From CAYNST01 sp964546435 (GTDB lineage: Bacteria > Pseudomonadota > Gammaproteobacteria > Pseudomonadales > Cellvibrionaceae), in assembly GCA_964546435.1 (NCBI GenBank), contig CAZJKJ010000016.1, forward strand, positions 1 through 59,328: 59,328 nt of DNA, written 5' to 3'. Position numbers and translations under genes: made by a program. Each line of letters starts with the position of its first letter. The stretch's first letter is position 1. Of this stretch, positions 17,501-25,676 are shown in pieces. Below the pieces are notes generated by a model. It worked only from the letters and a program-made list of their open reading frames with translations. It made no database searches and was not told the DNA's origin.

Positions 17501-18267
17501 TCTTTGATGACGCGCAGAATTTGCTACGGGATCTTGTTGATAACGCCCGCATCAAGGCATCCGCTGTCATCGGCTTCTGGCCGGCAAACTCGGTAGACGA
17601 CGATATTGTAGTGGAAACTGACACCGAGACTGTGCGTCTGCATCAGGTCCGCCAACAACAATTGAAAAGTGATAATCAGGAATACTTCCTCTCACTGGCC
17701 GACTTCATTGCTCCAGCCAGCAGCGGCGTTACCGACTACATCGGCGCTTTTGCGGTCACGGCAGGCATCGGCGCGGAAGAACTGTCTCGGGAATACGTTG
17801 CCAAAGGCGACGACTACAGCGCCATTATGGTCAAAGCGCTCGCCGATCGGCTCGCGGAAGCCTTTGCCGAACATATGCATTTGCGGACCCGGAAAGAATT
17901 CTGGCCTTACGCCCCCGATGAGAACCTCGACGCCAAGGCATTGATCAAGGAGGCTTACCAAGGCATTCGTCCGGCGCCCGGCTATCCGGCGTGCCCGGAC
18001 CACAGCGAAAAGACGTCGCTGTTCAAGCTTCTGGAAGCCGAGGCCAATTCCGGGATTGCGCTTACCGAACATTTTGCAATGTTTCCGGCGGCGTCTGTGT
18101 CAGGCTGGTATTTCGCTCATCCGGAAGCCCGGTACTTCCCCGTGGGAAAAATCGGGGAAGATCAGGTAGAATCGTTGGCCGAGCGCAAAGACGCCTCCAA
18201 AGCCGTTGTCGAACGCTGGCTGCGTCCAAACCTCGGTTACGAGCCGGGTACCACCTCGAAAAACTAG
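14560..18267 (+). CDS. metH: cobalamin-dependent methionine synthase
   Basis: MetH transfers the methyl group of 5-methyltetrahydrofolate to homocysteine through methylcobalamin. The 1235 residues match E. coli (1227) and all modules are present: the homocysteine domain with zinc ligands in LNCALGAKELRPY (about 245) and GGCCGTTPEH (about 310), the pterin domain (about 355-620) with NIGERCNVTGSARF, the cobalamin cap and Rossmann domain with DVHDIGKNIVG (about 760, His being the cobalt ligand), and the reactivation domain (about 900-1230). The second position motif RPAPGYPACPDH binds S-adenosylmethionine. The ATG lies 94 bases from the divergent nfuA open frame. No riboswitch was recognized upstream. 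Confidence 0.98.
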   Translation: MSSFATRQQSLQTAMNDRILILDGAMGTMIQAHKLKEADFRGERFADYHQDLAGNNDLLSITQPELIRGIHRAYLEAGADIIETNTFNSTSISQADYQLQSLVPELNRQSAQLARQAADEFELANPDRPRFVAGVLGPTSRTCSISPDVNDPAARNVHFDELVRNYTEALKALVDGGIDIVLIETIFDTLNAKAAIYAVLSCFDEMGYKLPIMISGTITDASGRTLSGQTTEAFYNSLIHAKPLSIGLNCALGAKELRPYIKELARIAECHVSAHPNAGLPNEFGEYDQSAEEMAGIVEEFAAQGFLNIVGGCCGTTPEHIRRLAAVVADKAPRAIPKIAPACRLAGMEPFTISQDSLFVNIGERCNVTGSARFKKLIINDDYATALEVALEQVENGAQVIDINMDEGMLDSEKAMVRFLNLIAGEPDIAKVPIMVDSSRWPVIEAGLKCIQGKPIVNSISLKEGEDTFRAQARACLRYGAAVVVMAFDEQGQADTQARKIDICQRSYNILVNEVGMLPQDIIFDPNIFAIATGIEEHNNYAVDFIEATRWIRRNLPHASVSGGVSNVSFSFRGNDPVREAIHSVFLYHAIQAGMNIGIVNAGQLAIYDELPPDLKNPVEDVVLNRTAEATETLLEIAERYRGASQTDQKSQDLEWRHWPVTKRLEYALIKGINAFILEDTEEARKVARRPLDVIEGPLMDGMNVVGDLFSAGKMFLPQVVKSARVMKQSVAYLQPFIEAEKDETAKPQGRVLMATVKGDVHDIGKNIVGVVLQCNNFEVIDLGVMVPCEKILETARTQNCHVIGLSGLITPSLDEMVAVACEMEAQGIDLPLMIGGATTSKAHTAVKIEPCFKRNQVVYVSDASRAVGVVSQLLSDEARDDFVAKTRAEYVQVRERTANRKSRRPMVSYEQALARRWKYDWAQYQPVKPVRSGLHVFQDYPLQELVPFIDWTPFFISWDLAGKYPDILQDEVVGEAARNLFDDAQNLLRDLVDNARIKASAVIGFWPANSVDDDIVVETDTETVRLHQVRQQQLKSDNQEYFLSLADFIAPASSGVTDYIGAFAVTAGIGAEELSREYVAKGDDYSAIMVKALADRLAEAFAEHMHLRTRKEFWPYAPDENLDAKALIKEAYQGIRPAPGYPACPDHSEKTSLFKLLEAEANSGIALTEHFAMFPAASVSGWYFAHPEARYFPVGKIGEDQVESLAERKDASKAVVERWLRPNLGYEPGTTSKN

Positions 18268-18287
18268 CGACGCTGAGGTAACTGATT

Positions 18288-18638
18288 GTGCGGGCAGTAA
18301 AAATGGTGGCAGTCATAGGGGCATTGGGCTTGGGCCTGGCTGCGATGAACTGGAAGATGATCGTGAATCCGGACCCACCCGCCGTGGATCCGGCAGTCGC
18401 CGCCCGGGCCCAGGTAATCCTTTACGCCACGTCCTGGTGTGGGTATTGCGCAAAAACCCGGGATCTCTTTGCCAGGACGGGCGTCACATTTGTGGAGTTT
18501 GATATCGAGAAGTCTGCCGAAGGGGCACAGCAATATACGGCGCTGGGCGTCCAGGGCGTACCCGTAACGGTAATCAACGGAGAAGTCGTTCGCGGCTACA
18601 ATCCCACACTTTTGCTTAAACTGATAAATGAATCCTGA
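18288..18638 (+). CDS. glutaredoxin-family protein with N-terminal membrane anchor
   Basis: A 116-residue protein with a hydrophobic N-terminus (residues 6-20) and a glutaredoxin fold: the redox motif SWCGYCAKTRDLF (about 49-61) and the cis-Pro segment GVQGVPVTVINGEVVRGY. The active site CGYC is of a monothiol/dithiol glutaredoxin or NrdH-like type. The anchor suggests it faces the periplasm or is membrane-tethered. Translation starts with GTG, with TGAGG 9 bases upstream; an ATG five codons later is possible. It overlaps the next gene by one base at TGATG, so the pair is probably translationally coupled. Confidence 0.85.
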   Translation: MRAVKMVAVIGALGLGLAAMNWKMIVNPDPPAVDPAVAARAQVILYATSWCGYCAKTRDLFARTGVTFVEFDIEKSAEGAQQYTALGVQGVPVTVINGEVVRGYNPTLLLKLINES

Positions 18639-18868
18639 TGACCAAAGAATCGATCACAGAAAACCAGCCTCCAAATTACACCAAGCGCTCGTTGAGACGC
18701 ATAATCCTGAGCACGGTTGCTGCGGCCTTTGGGGTTCAGAGTGATCAGAACAGGCAACACGATTTCCAGCAACAGAGTATTGTGCCCTTCCTGATAGCAG
18801 GCGTTGTATTTACGGTGATCTTCCTTATGGCGCTCATTTTCATTGTCAGCATGATCGTGGACTATTGA
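18638..18868 (+). CDS. DUF2970 family membrane protein
   Basis: A 76-residue protein resembling DUF2970: RRIILSTVAAAFGVQSDQNR followed by HDFQQQSIVPFLIAGVVF. A hydrophobic helix spans about residues 50-73 (IAGVVFTVIFLMALIFIVSM). The function of the family is unknown. It overlaps the glutaredoxin gene by one base, suggesting a joint membrane role, perhaps in protein thiol or cytochrome assembly, but this is conjecture. Confidence 0.82.
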   Translation: MTKESITENQPPNYTKRSLRRIILSTVAAAFGVQSDQNRQHDFQQQSIVPFLIAGVVFTVIFLMALIFIVSMIVDY

Positions 18869-18949
18869 TGAAGGCTGCGCATTGCACTGCGGACCAGAAG
18901 CGCTGCCGATGGAATGCGCGGACTGACACAGCCGCTGCTTGACCTTACA

Positions 18950-18997
18950 GGAAGCTTCTCGACCAGGACGCTTCTCAACCAGGAAGCTTCTCGACGG
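18950..18997. repeat. three tandem 16-base units
   Basis: GGAAGCTTCTCGACCA, GGACGCTTCTCAACCA and GGAAGCTTCTCGACGG follow one another between the DUF2970 gene and the cyclase gene. The first two units differ at two positions. No regulator is recognized. Confidence 0.75.
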
Positions 18998-19035
18998 TCA
19001 GAAGCAGGTTATCGCAGGGTGGCACAAAACTGAAA

Positions 19036-19962
19036 ATGTCAGAACAACTCTCCCATGGACAACTGGTTGTCATGTTTGCGGATATCGCAGGCAGCACCCA
19101 GTTATATGAACGACTGGGCGATCAACTGGCCCATAGATGCGTCGTCGGCGGGTTGTCGACGATTGCCGGTTATGCCAAGCGGAACAATGGCTGCCTCATC
19201 GAAACTATCGGTGACGAAGCCATGCTGACCTTCCCTACTACTCAAGCAGCTATAACAGCAGCCACCCAGATTCAGCACCATTTTGTGAACCAGCCTGTTT
19301 GCGAAGAATATTTCATTAAAATTCGTATCGGTTTTCACCGTGGCCCGGTGGAATTCGCCGGAACCCATCCTTTTGGAGACACTGTCAACGTTGCCGCGCG
19401 GGTGGTATCCCTTTGCGATGCCGGGCGCATCATCACTACCAGTTCTACCACTGCGGGAGTCGGCGGAATCAGCGTACGGCCGTATCAGACAGCGCGAGTG
19501 AAAGGTAAATCAGAGCCGCTGAAACTTAAGGAAATATTGTGGGATTCTGACTACGCCACGTCACTGCGCCCAGACTCGCACCTGAGCCAGACGTACAGCG
19601 CCGAGCCCACTCAAATCAATCTTGTTTATGGCGCGCAAGTCTACCAGATCTGCAGTAACCAACCGCCATTCACCATCGGTCGGGGGGAGGAGTGTCGGCT
19701 GGTTATACAAAGTGAACTCGCCTCACGCACCCACGCCCATGTAGAAGTGCGCTGGGGCGAAGTCTTTCTCCGCGATTTTAGTACCAACGGAACGTTTGTA
19801 TGCAAGGGCCAGCAGGAGCAACCCGGCGGCGTGGCCACATCGACCCGCATTCACAGGAGAGAGATTTTATTGCGAGGTAGCGGGACTATCGCTATCGGAA
19901 TGCCTGTACACCTCGCCTCTCCGGAATGCCTTTTGCAGTATGAAATTTCAACAAGGCGATGA
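19036..19962 (+). CDS. class III nucleotide cyclase fused to an FHA domain
   Basis: The 308 residues contain an N-terminal class III cyclase domain (about 8-170) and a C-terminal forkhead-associated domain (about 195-295), a phosphothreonine-binding module. Metal Asp16 (FADIAGST) and Asp60 (IGDEAML) are present, as are the transition-state Asn118 and Arg122 (TVNVAAR). At the purine-selecting sites Glu56 replaces the Lys usual in adenylyl cyclases and His111 stands at the Asp/Cys position. The Glu is the residue of guanylyl cyclases, so GTP use is possible. The FHA core GRGEECR, SRTHAH and STNGTF is intact. No membrane segment is seen. A Ser/Thr kinase partner is expected but none is in the window. 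Confidence 0.88.
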   Translation: MSEQLSHGQLVVMFADIAGSTQLYERLGDQLAHRCVVGGLSTIAGYAKRNNGCLIETIGDEAMLTFPTTQAAITAATQIQHHFVNQPVCEEYFIKIRIGFHRGPVEFAGTHPFGDTVNVAARVVSLCDAGRIITTSSTTAGVGGISVRPYQTARVKGKSEPLKLKEILWDSDYATSLRPDSHLSQTYSAEPTQINLVYGAQVYQICSNQPPFTIGRGEECRLVIQSELASRTHAHVEVRWGEVFLRDFSTNGTFVCKGQQEQPGGVATSTRIHRREILLRGSGTIAIGMPVHLASPECLLQYEISTRR

Positions 19963-20027
19963 CGGGAAACTGTCAACTTGCCGGGTGTTGCAGGCGCTCA
20001 GCCGGGATTTTGCGCACTATGACAGAG

Positions 20028-20147
20028 TTACTGTCCGCTTACCCAGAATATGCAGACTGCGATGAAAACCAGTGTCAGCACCACGGCTGCGATCGAATCC
20101 ACCACGCCATCATCTTCATCTTTTGTAAATGTATGCGGTTTATCCAT
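20028..20147 (-). CDS. 39-residue single-span membrane protein
   Basis: An ATG with GAGG 8 bases upstream opens a 39-residue frame. It has a charged N-terminus (MDKPHTFTKDEDDG) and a hydrophobic helix of about 18 residues (SIAAVVLTLVFIAVCIFWV), ending VSGQ. Topology is probably N-in. It is divergent from the sulfite reductase gene and convergent with the cyclase gene. No family could be named; the ribosome site and clean membrane profile support it as a real gene. Confidence 0.68.
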   Translation of the reverse strand: MDKPHTFTKDEDDGVVDSIAAVVLTLVFIAVCIFWVSGQ

Positions 20148-20507
20148 GGGAAATGCCTCATTTGTTTTAGGTGGATTTCGTATGTTCAGGTGGTGAACAA
20201 GAAGCGCTGTCGAGCTGGAAGGCTCGTTGGTTCTCCGCCAGACCGCACACAGAGTCGGGGGCGGGCCAGAAACTGAGCTCGTGGACGGACGCTATTAGAC
20301 GCAAATTTCGTGAAGATTTCCAGATCTCTCGCAAAAAAGCGGGGTTAAGGTCGATCCGCGGACGGTCGACCGGAATGCTGGAGATGACAGTTGGTCTCGC
20401 CGACGGCGCTACTTTACGGTATCCTTGCAGCCCTTTTGATGGGGTATAGCCCTCCCCTGCAGGCCGGGATAGAGCCTCTTTCAGCGATTTGTATAGGAAT
20501 GTAGTCC
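20148..20507. other. 360-base region upstream of sulfite reductase
   Basis: It lies between the divergent small membrane protein and the sulfite reductase gene. A frame beginning at GTG and running about 92 codons exists on the plus strand, but it has no known family, no good ribosome site and an odd composition, so it is not called. No CysB-type site or terminator was recognized. Confidence 0.5.
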
Positions 20508-22175
20508 ATGTACGTTTATGACGAACATGATCACCGAATCATACGTGAGCGCGTCAGTCAGTTCAGGCGTCAAACCGAGCGTTATCTGCAAGGGGAAATC
20601 CCCCCGGAGCAGTTCTTGCCTCTGCGGCTTCAAAACGGTTTGTATATTCAAAGGCTTGCGCCAATGCTTCGCATGGCGGTGCCCTACGGAATGCTCAACA
20701 GCAAGCAGCTTCGAAAGCTTGCCCACATTACCCGATATTTCGACAAGGGCTATTGCCACATCACGACCCGTCAGAACATCCAGTTGCACTGGCCGGAACT
20801 CGAAGAAGTACCAGACATTCTTGCCGAACTGTCCGAAGTACAGATGCACGCTGTTCAGACGAGCGGTAACTGCATCCGGAATACGACGACAGATCAGTTT
20901 GCCGGCGTTGCTCCCGATGAAATGATCGACCCCCGCCCTTACTGCGAAATCATCCGGCAGTGGTCGACTTTCCACCCCGAATTTGCGTTTTTACCGCGCA
21001 AGTTCAAGATTGCCGTGAGCGGCTCCGTCGAAGATCGCGCTGCCATTCAGTTCCATGACATCGGTCTGCAACTGGTTGCCAACGATGCCGGCGAAACCGG
21101 TTTCCGCGTACTCGTCGGCGGCGGCCTCGGTCGAACCCCGGTGATTGGCTCGGTGATCCGGGCGTTTCTTCCGGAAGAGGATCTGCTGACTTATCTCGAA
21201 GCGATCGTCAGGATTTATAATCTGCACGGCCGTCGCGACAACAAGTTCAAAGCCCGCATCAAGATTCTCGTTCGTGCCATGGGCCCGGAGACGTTTGCTG
21301 CAGCCGTGGAAAATGAATGGCAAAAATTCAAGGATTCCTCGACCAGGCTGACCGTCGAGGAGATCAATCGGGCGAAAGGCTTTTTTACCGAACCTGACTA
21401 TGTTACCGGCCTTGACGACGTAGCGGAGTCCCTGGAAATCAATGCTCTGCGCAGCAGTAATAAAAGCTTTTCCGACTGGCTGAACCACAACGTTCATCCG
21501 CACCGGGTACCCGGTTACCGGGCGGTCACCCTGTCGTTGAAACTGACGGGTGTCGCGCCAGGCGATGTGTCCGATCGACAGCTGGAAAAGATTGCGGATC
21601 TTGCAGACGCTTATTCTTTTGGGGAAGCCCGAACCACCCATCTGCAGAATATCGTTCTCGCGGATGTTCGTGCGGGATCACTGTTTCAGTTATGGCAGGT
21701 GCTTTCTGCGGCCGGTTTTGCAACGCCTAACGTCGGCACCCTGACAGACATCATCAGCTGCCCTGGTGGAGACTACTGCTCGCTGGCCAATGCGAAGTCA
21801 ATTCCCATCGCGGAAGCAATCCAGCGAGAGTTCGATGATATCGACTACGTCTACGACCTGGGTCCTCTCGACCTGAACATTTCCGGGTGCATGAATGCGT
21901 GTGGCCATCACCATGTGGGCCATATCGGCATACTCGGTGTCGACAAGAAGGGAGAAGAGTTTTACCAGATTCAGATAGGCGGAAATTCAGGCAATAATGC
22001 CGCCCTGGGATCGGTACTCGGCCCCTCATTCAAACAGGATGATGTACCCCGAGTGATCCGTGGACTCTTGTCAGTCTATCTTGAACATCGCCAACCCGAG
22101 GAAACGTTCCTGAGCACCTTTGAGCGCATTGGAATCACGCCTTTCAAGGAGAAGGTTTATGCGAAAGCTCACTAA
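20508..22175 (+). CDS. nitrite/sulfite reductase, siroheme and [4Fe-4S] hemoprotein (sulfite reductase)
   Basis: The enzyme reduces sulfite to sulfide with six electrons. The 555-residue protein contains the duplicated ferredoxin-like/NiR-SiR domains, including GYCHITTRQNIQLHW (about 82-96) and RNTTTDQFAG. The cluster/siroheme cysteines are in SCPGGDYCSLA (about 421-431) and NISGCMNACGHHHVGHIG (about 463-480), in the usual Cx5C-xn-Cx3C arrangement. It is the one-protein ferredoxin- or flavodoxin-coupled type of Pseudomonas rather than the CysJI flavoprotein pair. The overlap with the DUF934 gene indicates an operon. Nitrite as substrate is less likely because of the DUF934 partner. Confidence 0.92.
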   Translation: MYVYDEHDHRIIRERVSQFRRQTERYLQGEIPPEQFLPLRLQNGLYIQRLAPMLRMAVPYGMLNSKQLRKLAHITRYFDKGYCHITTRQNIQLHWPELEEVPDILAELSEVQMHAVQTSGNCIRNTTTDQFAGVAPDEMIDPRPYCEIIRQWSTFHPEFAFLPRKFKIAVSGSVEDRAAIQFHDIGLQLVANDAGETGFRVLVGGGLGRTPVIGSVIRAFLPEEDLLTYLEAIVRIYNLHGRRDNKFKARIKILVRAMGPETFAAAVENEWQKFKDSSTRLTVEEINRAKGFFTEPDYVTGLDDVAESLEINALRSSNKSFSDWLNHNVHPHRVPGYRAVTLSLKLTGVAPGDVSDRQLEKIADLADAYSFGEARTTHLQNIVLADVRAGSLFQLWQVLSAAGFATPNVGTLTDIISCPGGDYCSLANAKSIPIAEAIQREFDDIDYVYDLGPLDLNISGCMNACGHHHVGHIGILGVDKKGEEFYQIQIGGNSGNNAALGSVLGPSFKQDDVPRVIRGLLSVYLEHRQPEETFLSTFERIGITPFKEKVYAKAH

Positions 22176-22662
22176 GGACGGAACTTTGACTGCCGATGAC
22201 TGGACGGTGCTGCCTAAAGACGAGACATTTGATCCGGCATCCGTCAGCGGCCCGACCCTGGTTCATTGGGCGCAGGCGCAGGAACACCTGCAGGCGCTGG
22301 ACGCCGGGAAGCAAATCGGAATCTGGATTGACACGGAATCATCAGACGAATCGCTGGCGTCACTGCCGTTAAACGTTCCGGTTATCGGGATTCATATTCC
22401 GACGTTCACAGATGGACGCGGTTTTTCCCTCGCCCGGATGCTTCGCGAACAAAAAAAGTTTGCGGGCGAAATAAGGGCGTTGGGCAACTACATGCAGGAC
22501 CAGCTCTTCTACATGCGTCGTTGCGGTTTTGATGCATTCGTTATTGATGACAGCGCCAATGCTGAATCAATGCGTCGTAGTCTGATGGACTTTTCCGATA
22601 GCTACCAGGCCGCGGTCGATCAGCCACAACCGCTTTTCCGTCGACGCATCCAGTCCCAATAG
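22159..22662 (+). CDS. DUF934 family protein associated with sulfite reductase
   Basis: A 167-residue protein starting MRKLTKDGTLTADDW, with AAGGAG 8 bases before the ATG; the start lies inside the end of the reductase gene (17-base overlap). The family has conserved GRGFSLARMLREQ and GEIRALGNYMQDQLFYMRRCGFDAF, present here at about 93 and 110. DUF934 genes are nearly always next to this kind of sulfite reductase and are thought to help sulfite reduction; the mechanism is not known. Confidence 0.9.
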   Translation: MRKLTKDGTLTADDWTVLPKDETFDPASVSGPTLVHWAQAQEHLQALDAGKQIGIWIDTESSDESLASLPLNVPVIGIHIPTFTDGRGFSLARMLREQKKFAGEIRALGNYMQDQLFYMRRCGFDAFVIDDSANAESMRRSLMDFSDSYQAAVDQPQPLFRRRIQSQ

Positions 22663-22736
22663 GCCGGACAGCCCTCTCAAGCACGAATAGCACCTGGCCT
22701 AAACACCCTGGGAAATCTTCGAAGGCAAGCGGCTCT

Positions 22737-23642
22737 CTAACCCTTGCCTTTGGTCTTGTTATTGTGCGGCTTGGCTTCGCGCTCGATGAATTCATAAATC
22801 AAACCGGCCACATCGAGGCCGGTTGCCCTCTCGATCCCTTCCAGGCCGGGCGATGAGTTGACCTCCATAACGACGGGTCCTCGTGCGGATTGCAGAATAT
22901 CAACACCACAAACGTTCAAACCCATTATTTTCGCTGCGTTGACCGCCGTTGCGCGCTCTTCTTTCGTAAGTTTGACGACCTCGGCAGTTCCTCCACGATG
23001 TAGATTTGAGCGGAAATCTCCCTCTGCGCCCTTACGTCTCATCGCGGCCACCACTCTCCCTCCTACCACAAAGCAACGGATGTCCGACCCGCCGGCTTCC
23101 GCGATAAACTCCTGTACCAGAATGTTCGCCTTCAAACCCATAAAGGCTTCAATAATACTTTCGGCCGCTTTGGCAGTATCTGCCAGAACGACGCCAATTC
23201 CTTGGGTACCCTCCAGCAGCTTTATGACCACTGGTGCACCGCCCACATTCTTGATCAGATCCTGAACGTTACCCGGTCGGTTAGCAAAACCGGTTCTGGG
23301 CAGACCTACGCCTTTTCGGGATAAAAGTTGCAGCGAACGCAGCTTGTCGCGCGAACGGCTGATTGCGACCGACTCGTTCACACAGAAAGTTCCCATGACT
23401 TCAAACTGGCGAACCACCGCAGTCCCGTAGAACGTAATCGACGCGCCTATACGGGGAATCACCGCGTCGTAATCCGGTAACTCGCCTCCTCGATAACGTA
23501 CTGCCGGCCTGCTACTGGTGACATCCATGTAGCAATGCAAGGTGTCGATGACATCAACTACGTGACCTCGGCTCTCGCCGACCATCTTTAAGCGCTCGGT
23601 CGAATACAGATTCCTGTTTCGACTCAGGATGGCAATTCTCAT
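22737..23642 (-). CDS. rimK: ribosomal protein S6 modification protein (glutamate ligase)
   Basis: RimK adds glutamate residues to the C-terminus of ribosomal protein S6 with ATP. The 301-residue length is typical. ATP-grasp signatures are visible: VIKLLEGTQGIGVVLADT (about 137-154), NILVQEFIAEAGGSDIRCFVVG (about 175), and the metal-binding end VVMEVNSSPGLEGIE. The N-terminal RDKLRSLQLL segment is typical. It is convergent with DUF934 and has no zinc-protease partner next to it within the window. Confidence 0.94.
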   Translation of the reverse strand: MRIAILSRNRNLYSTERLKMVGESRGHVVDVIDTLHCYMDVTSSRPAVRYRGGELPDYDAVIPRIGASITFYGTAVVRQFEVMGTFCVNESVAISRSRDKLRSLQLLSRKGVGLPRTGFANRPGNVQDLIKNVGGAPVVIKLLEGTQGIGVVLADTAKAAESIIEAFMGLKANILVQEFIAEAGGSDIRCFVVGGRVVAAMRRKGAEGDFRSNLHRGGTAEVVKLTKEERATAVNAAKIMGLNVCGVDILQSARGPVVMEVNSSPGLEGIERATGLDVAGLIYEFIEREAKPHNNKTKGKG

Positions 23643-23919
23643 GAAACTATTCCTGTAATGCCCAGCGCTTTATACGCGCAGAACAATGTTCAACGGTTAA
23701 TTGATAAGTTAAAAAGGGATGTGCTGGTAGCGATTTACTGCGGAAGGAGGCCCGACCAGTCATTGCGCCGGGAAGACGCACTGGGGCAAGAGGTGCGCAT
23801 CCGTCCGCGGGAGGTTGCAGGGCCGATCAGCCCGCAATATGTCATTCGCATAAATATCGTTTGCTCAACAAGCAAATATGATTCGGCGTCGCAGGTTTTA
23901 CCGCAATCACTGCAACCTG

Positions 23920-24969
23920 TTAGGACCAGTGGCGGATTCCTGTTGTTTTCAGGAATCGCAATACGCCTGTCTCTATGACGGCCGCAGTGGCCACACCAAA
24001 CTTTTCCGGCAGTGATTTCTTGTGCTCATATTCAACGGCAAATATGTCTACTTCCGGATGCATCGCTGTCAGATACTCATCGCTGGTTTGCAGTCCGTCT
24101 ACCAGACTAACGCCCAATGCGCGCTTGCCGAACCAGATCTCGCCCGTGGCTACTGCATCCACGTCGAGGGTTGAACGGTTCTCCTTGATGAACTCTTTGA
24201 AGAGGACATGTACATCTTCCAGATCTTCCTTGAACTTCTGTCGGCCTTTTTCGGTGTTTTCGCCAAAAACGGTCAAGGTGCGCTTGTATTCTCCGGCCGT
24301 TAACAGCTCGTAATCGATGTCGTTTTTCTTCAGAACCTTGTGAAAATTCGGCAATTGGGCAACCACGCCTATTGAACCGATGATGGCAAAAGGAGCGGCG
24401 AGAATTCTGTCGGCCACACAAGCCATCATGTAACCGCCACTTGCGGCTACCTTGTCAACACACACCGTCAGCGGAATCTGCTTTGCAGTAATCCGTTTGA
24501 GCTGGCTTGCAGCCAGGCCGTAGCTATGCACCATCCCTCCCTGACTTTCTAGCTTGACGATGACCTCGTCGCACGGTTCAGCGAGCGTCAGCACCGCGGT
24601 AATTGACTCGCGTAGCTCCTCAGTCGCCGAGGCTTTGACATCGCCGTCAAAATTCAGGACGAATGCCCGCTTTTTGCGGCTGGACGCATTCGGATCGGCA
24701 TTCTGAGCTTTTGCTTTGCGCTCAGATTTTTCTGCCTTCTTTTGCTCTTTTGAATGTTTCTTCAGCGCCTTCTCATCCAGCGCAACCGATAGCATCCGGT
24801 CGGCCATGTCATTCAGACGCTCGTTGAGCTGCGTTACGACGATCCTGCCTCGGGGGCGCTGGTGGTTTCTGCTTCCCAGGGAAGCCAGCAGACTGATGAC
24901 AACGACAATCACGGCCAATATCGTAACGGACTTGGCAAGAAACAAACCGTATTCGTACAAAAACTCCAA
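23920..24969 (-). CDS. sohB: S49-family membrane protease SohB
   Basis: SohB is an inner-membrane peptidase related to SppA. The 349 residues have an N-terminal membrane helix (about 12-30), a charged Lys/Glu-rich stretch (residues 60-100), the S49 domain with DGDVKASATEELRESI, the nucleophile Ser in VAASGGYMMACVADRILAAP (about 180) and the Lys in ELLTAGEYKRTLTVFGENTEKG. Translation probably begins with TTG, matching the normal MEFL start of the family. It is followed, in transcription order, by rimK after 277 bases with no gene. Confidence 0.93.
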   Translation of the reverse strand: MEFLYEYGLFLAKSVTILAVIVVVISLLASLGSRNHQRPRGRIVVTQLNERLNDMADRMLSVALDEKALKKHSKEQKKAEKSERKAKAQNADPNASSRKKRAFVLNFDGDVKASATEELRESITAVLTLAEPCDEVIVKLESQGGMVHSYGLAASQLKRITAKQIPLTVCVDKVAASGGYMMACVADRILAAPFAIIGSIGVVAQLPNFHKVLKKNDIDYELLTAGEYKRTLTVFGENTEKGRQKFKEDLEDVHVLFKEFIKENRSTLDVDAVATGEIWFGKRALGVSLVDGLQTSDEYLTAMHPEVDIFAVEYEHKKSLPEKFGVATAAVIETGVLRFLKTTGIRHWS

Positions 24970-25016
24970 GTAGAATCCCTCAATACATTTCGTGGCTTAT
25001 ACGCAGTGCGCGCGAC

Positions 25017-25673
25017 TTAATCCCAAAGTAAAACGGCTTCTTTCGCAGCGGAGTTCAAAGGCCGTGCGACCAGTCCTGAATATGAAAGCGCTATCTCGTA
25101 GATCGCGCCGTCTGCCATCGGCATATAGGTTGCGTTTCCATAGGTCGCGTGCAGAAACGGGATACGCTCCCGATAATCCATTGCCCATTGCCAAATGTCG
25201 ACTCCAAAAGCCGTCGGAATGATCTCGTACACCGTCCGTTCTTTCAGACGCTCATCTTCAATCGACAGATACCGGCCGGCTATTCTATCCAAACGGTATC
25301 CGGGCTGACCACCTAATTGCCGCATCCAGCCCTGCCACCGGATAATCTTGGCGTCTATCTGCCATTGATCACCCTTCAGCTCAAATTCTGAGGTGGACCC
25401 GAAATCCTGCATCACCAGGGTCGCCCGAAAGGTTTCTTCAGCCTGCCAGGCAAAAGAGATGGTCGCTATGGGTTCATCTTTGAGCAGTTGCCGATAGTTT
25501 CTGAGATCCATGGCAACCAGACCACAAAGAACGGCGACGGCAATAAAGAAAAAACCGAAGGTACCGCGCAGCCACCCGGAGAACCATTTGCCCCGCGACA
25601 TGAGACTGATGCCCGATGCAAGAATCAGGATGCATAAAAGGCCGAGCGCTGCCGAAACAGAGTCGAAAACCAT
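25017..25673 (-). CDS. conserved membrane protein of unknown function
   Basis: A 218-residue protein with two N-terminal hydrophobic segments (about 5-26 and 37-57) and a soluble remainder. Related genes are found between nudC and sohB in Pseudomonas-type genomes and have been labelled cation/multidrug efflux pump, without evidence. The start ATG is 3 bases after the nudC stop, so it is in the fimL-nudC-sohB direction and probably cotranscribed. The soluble part has no recognized motif. Confidence 0.72.
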   Translation of the reverse strand: MVFDSVSAALGLLCILILASGISLMSRGKWFSGWLRGTFGFFFIAVAVLCGLVAMDLRNYRQLLKDEPIATISFAWQAEETFRATLVMQDFGSTSEFELKGDQWQIDAKIIRWQGWMRQLGGQPGYRLDRIAGRYLSIEDERLKERTVYEIIPTAFGVDIWQWAMDYRERIPFLHATYGNATYMPMADGAIYEIALSYSGLVARPLNSAAKEAVLLWD

Positions 25674-25676
25674 GGA

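Noticed and set aside
18950..18997. CRISPR-like array
   Set aside because: Three contiguous 16-base units with no spacers do not form a CRISPR array, and no cas gene is present.
20171..20449. Frame of about 92 codons upstream of sulfite reductase
   Set aside because: Only a GTG start, no ribosome site, no family and an unusual residue content.
23658..23978. 106-codon frame between rimK and sohB
   Set aside because: It runs into sohB on the opposite strand and shows no family; the 277-base gap is treated as noncoding.
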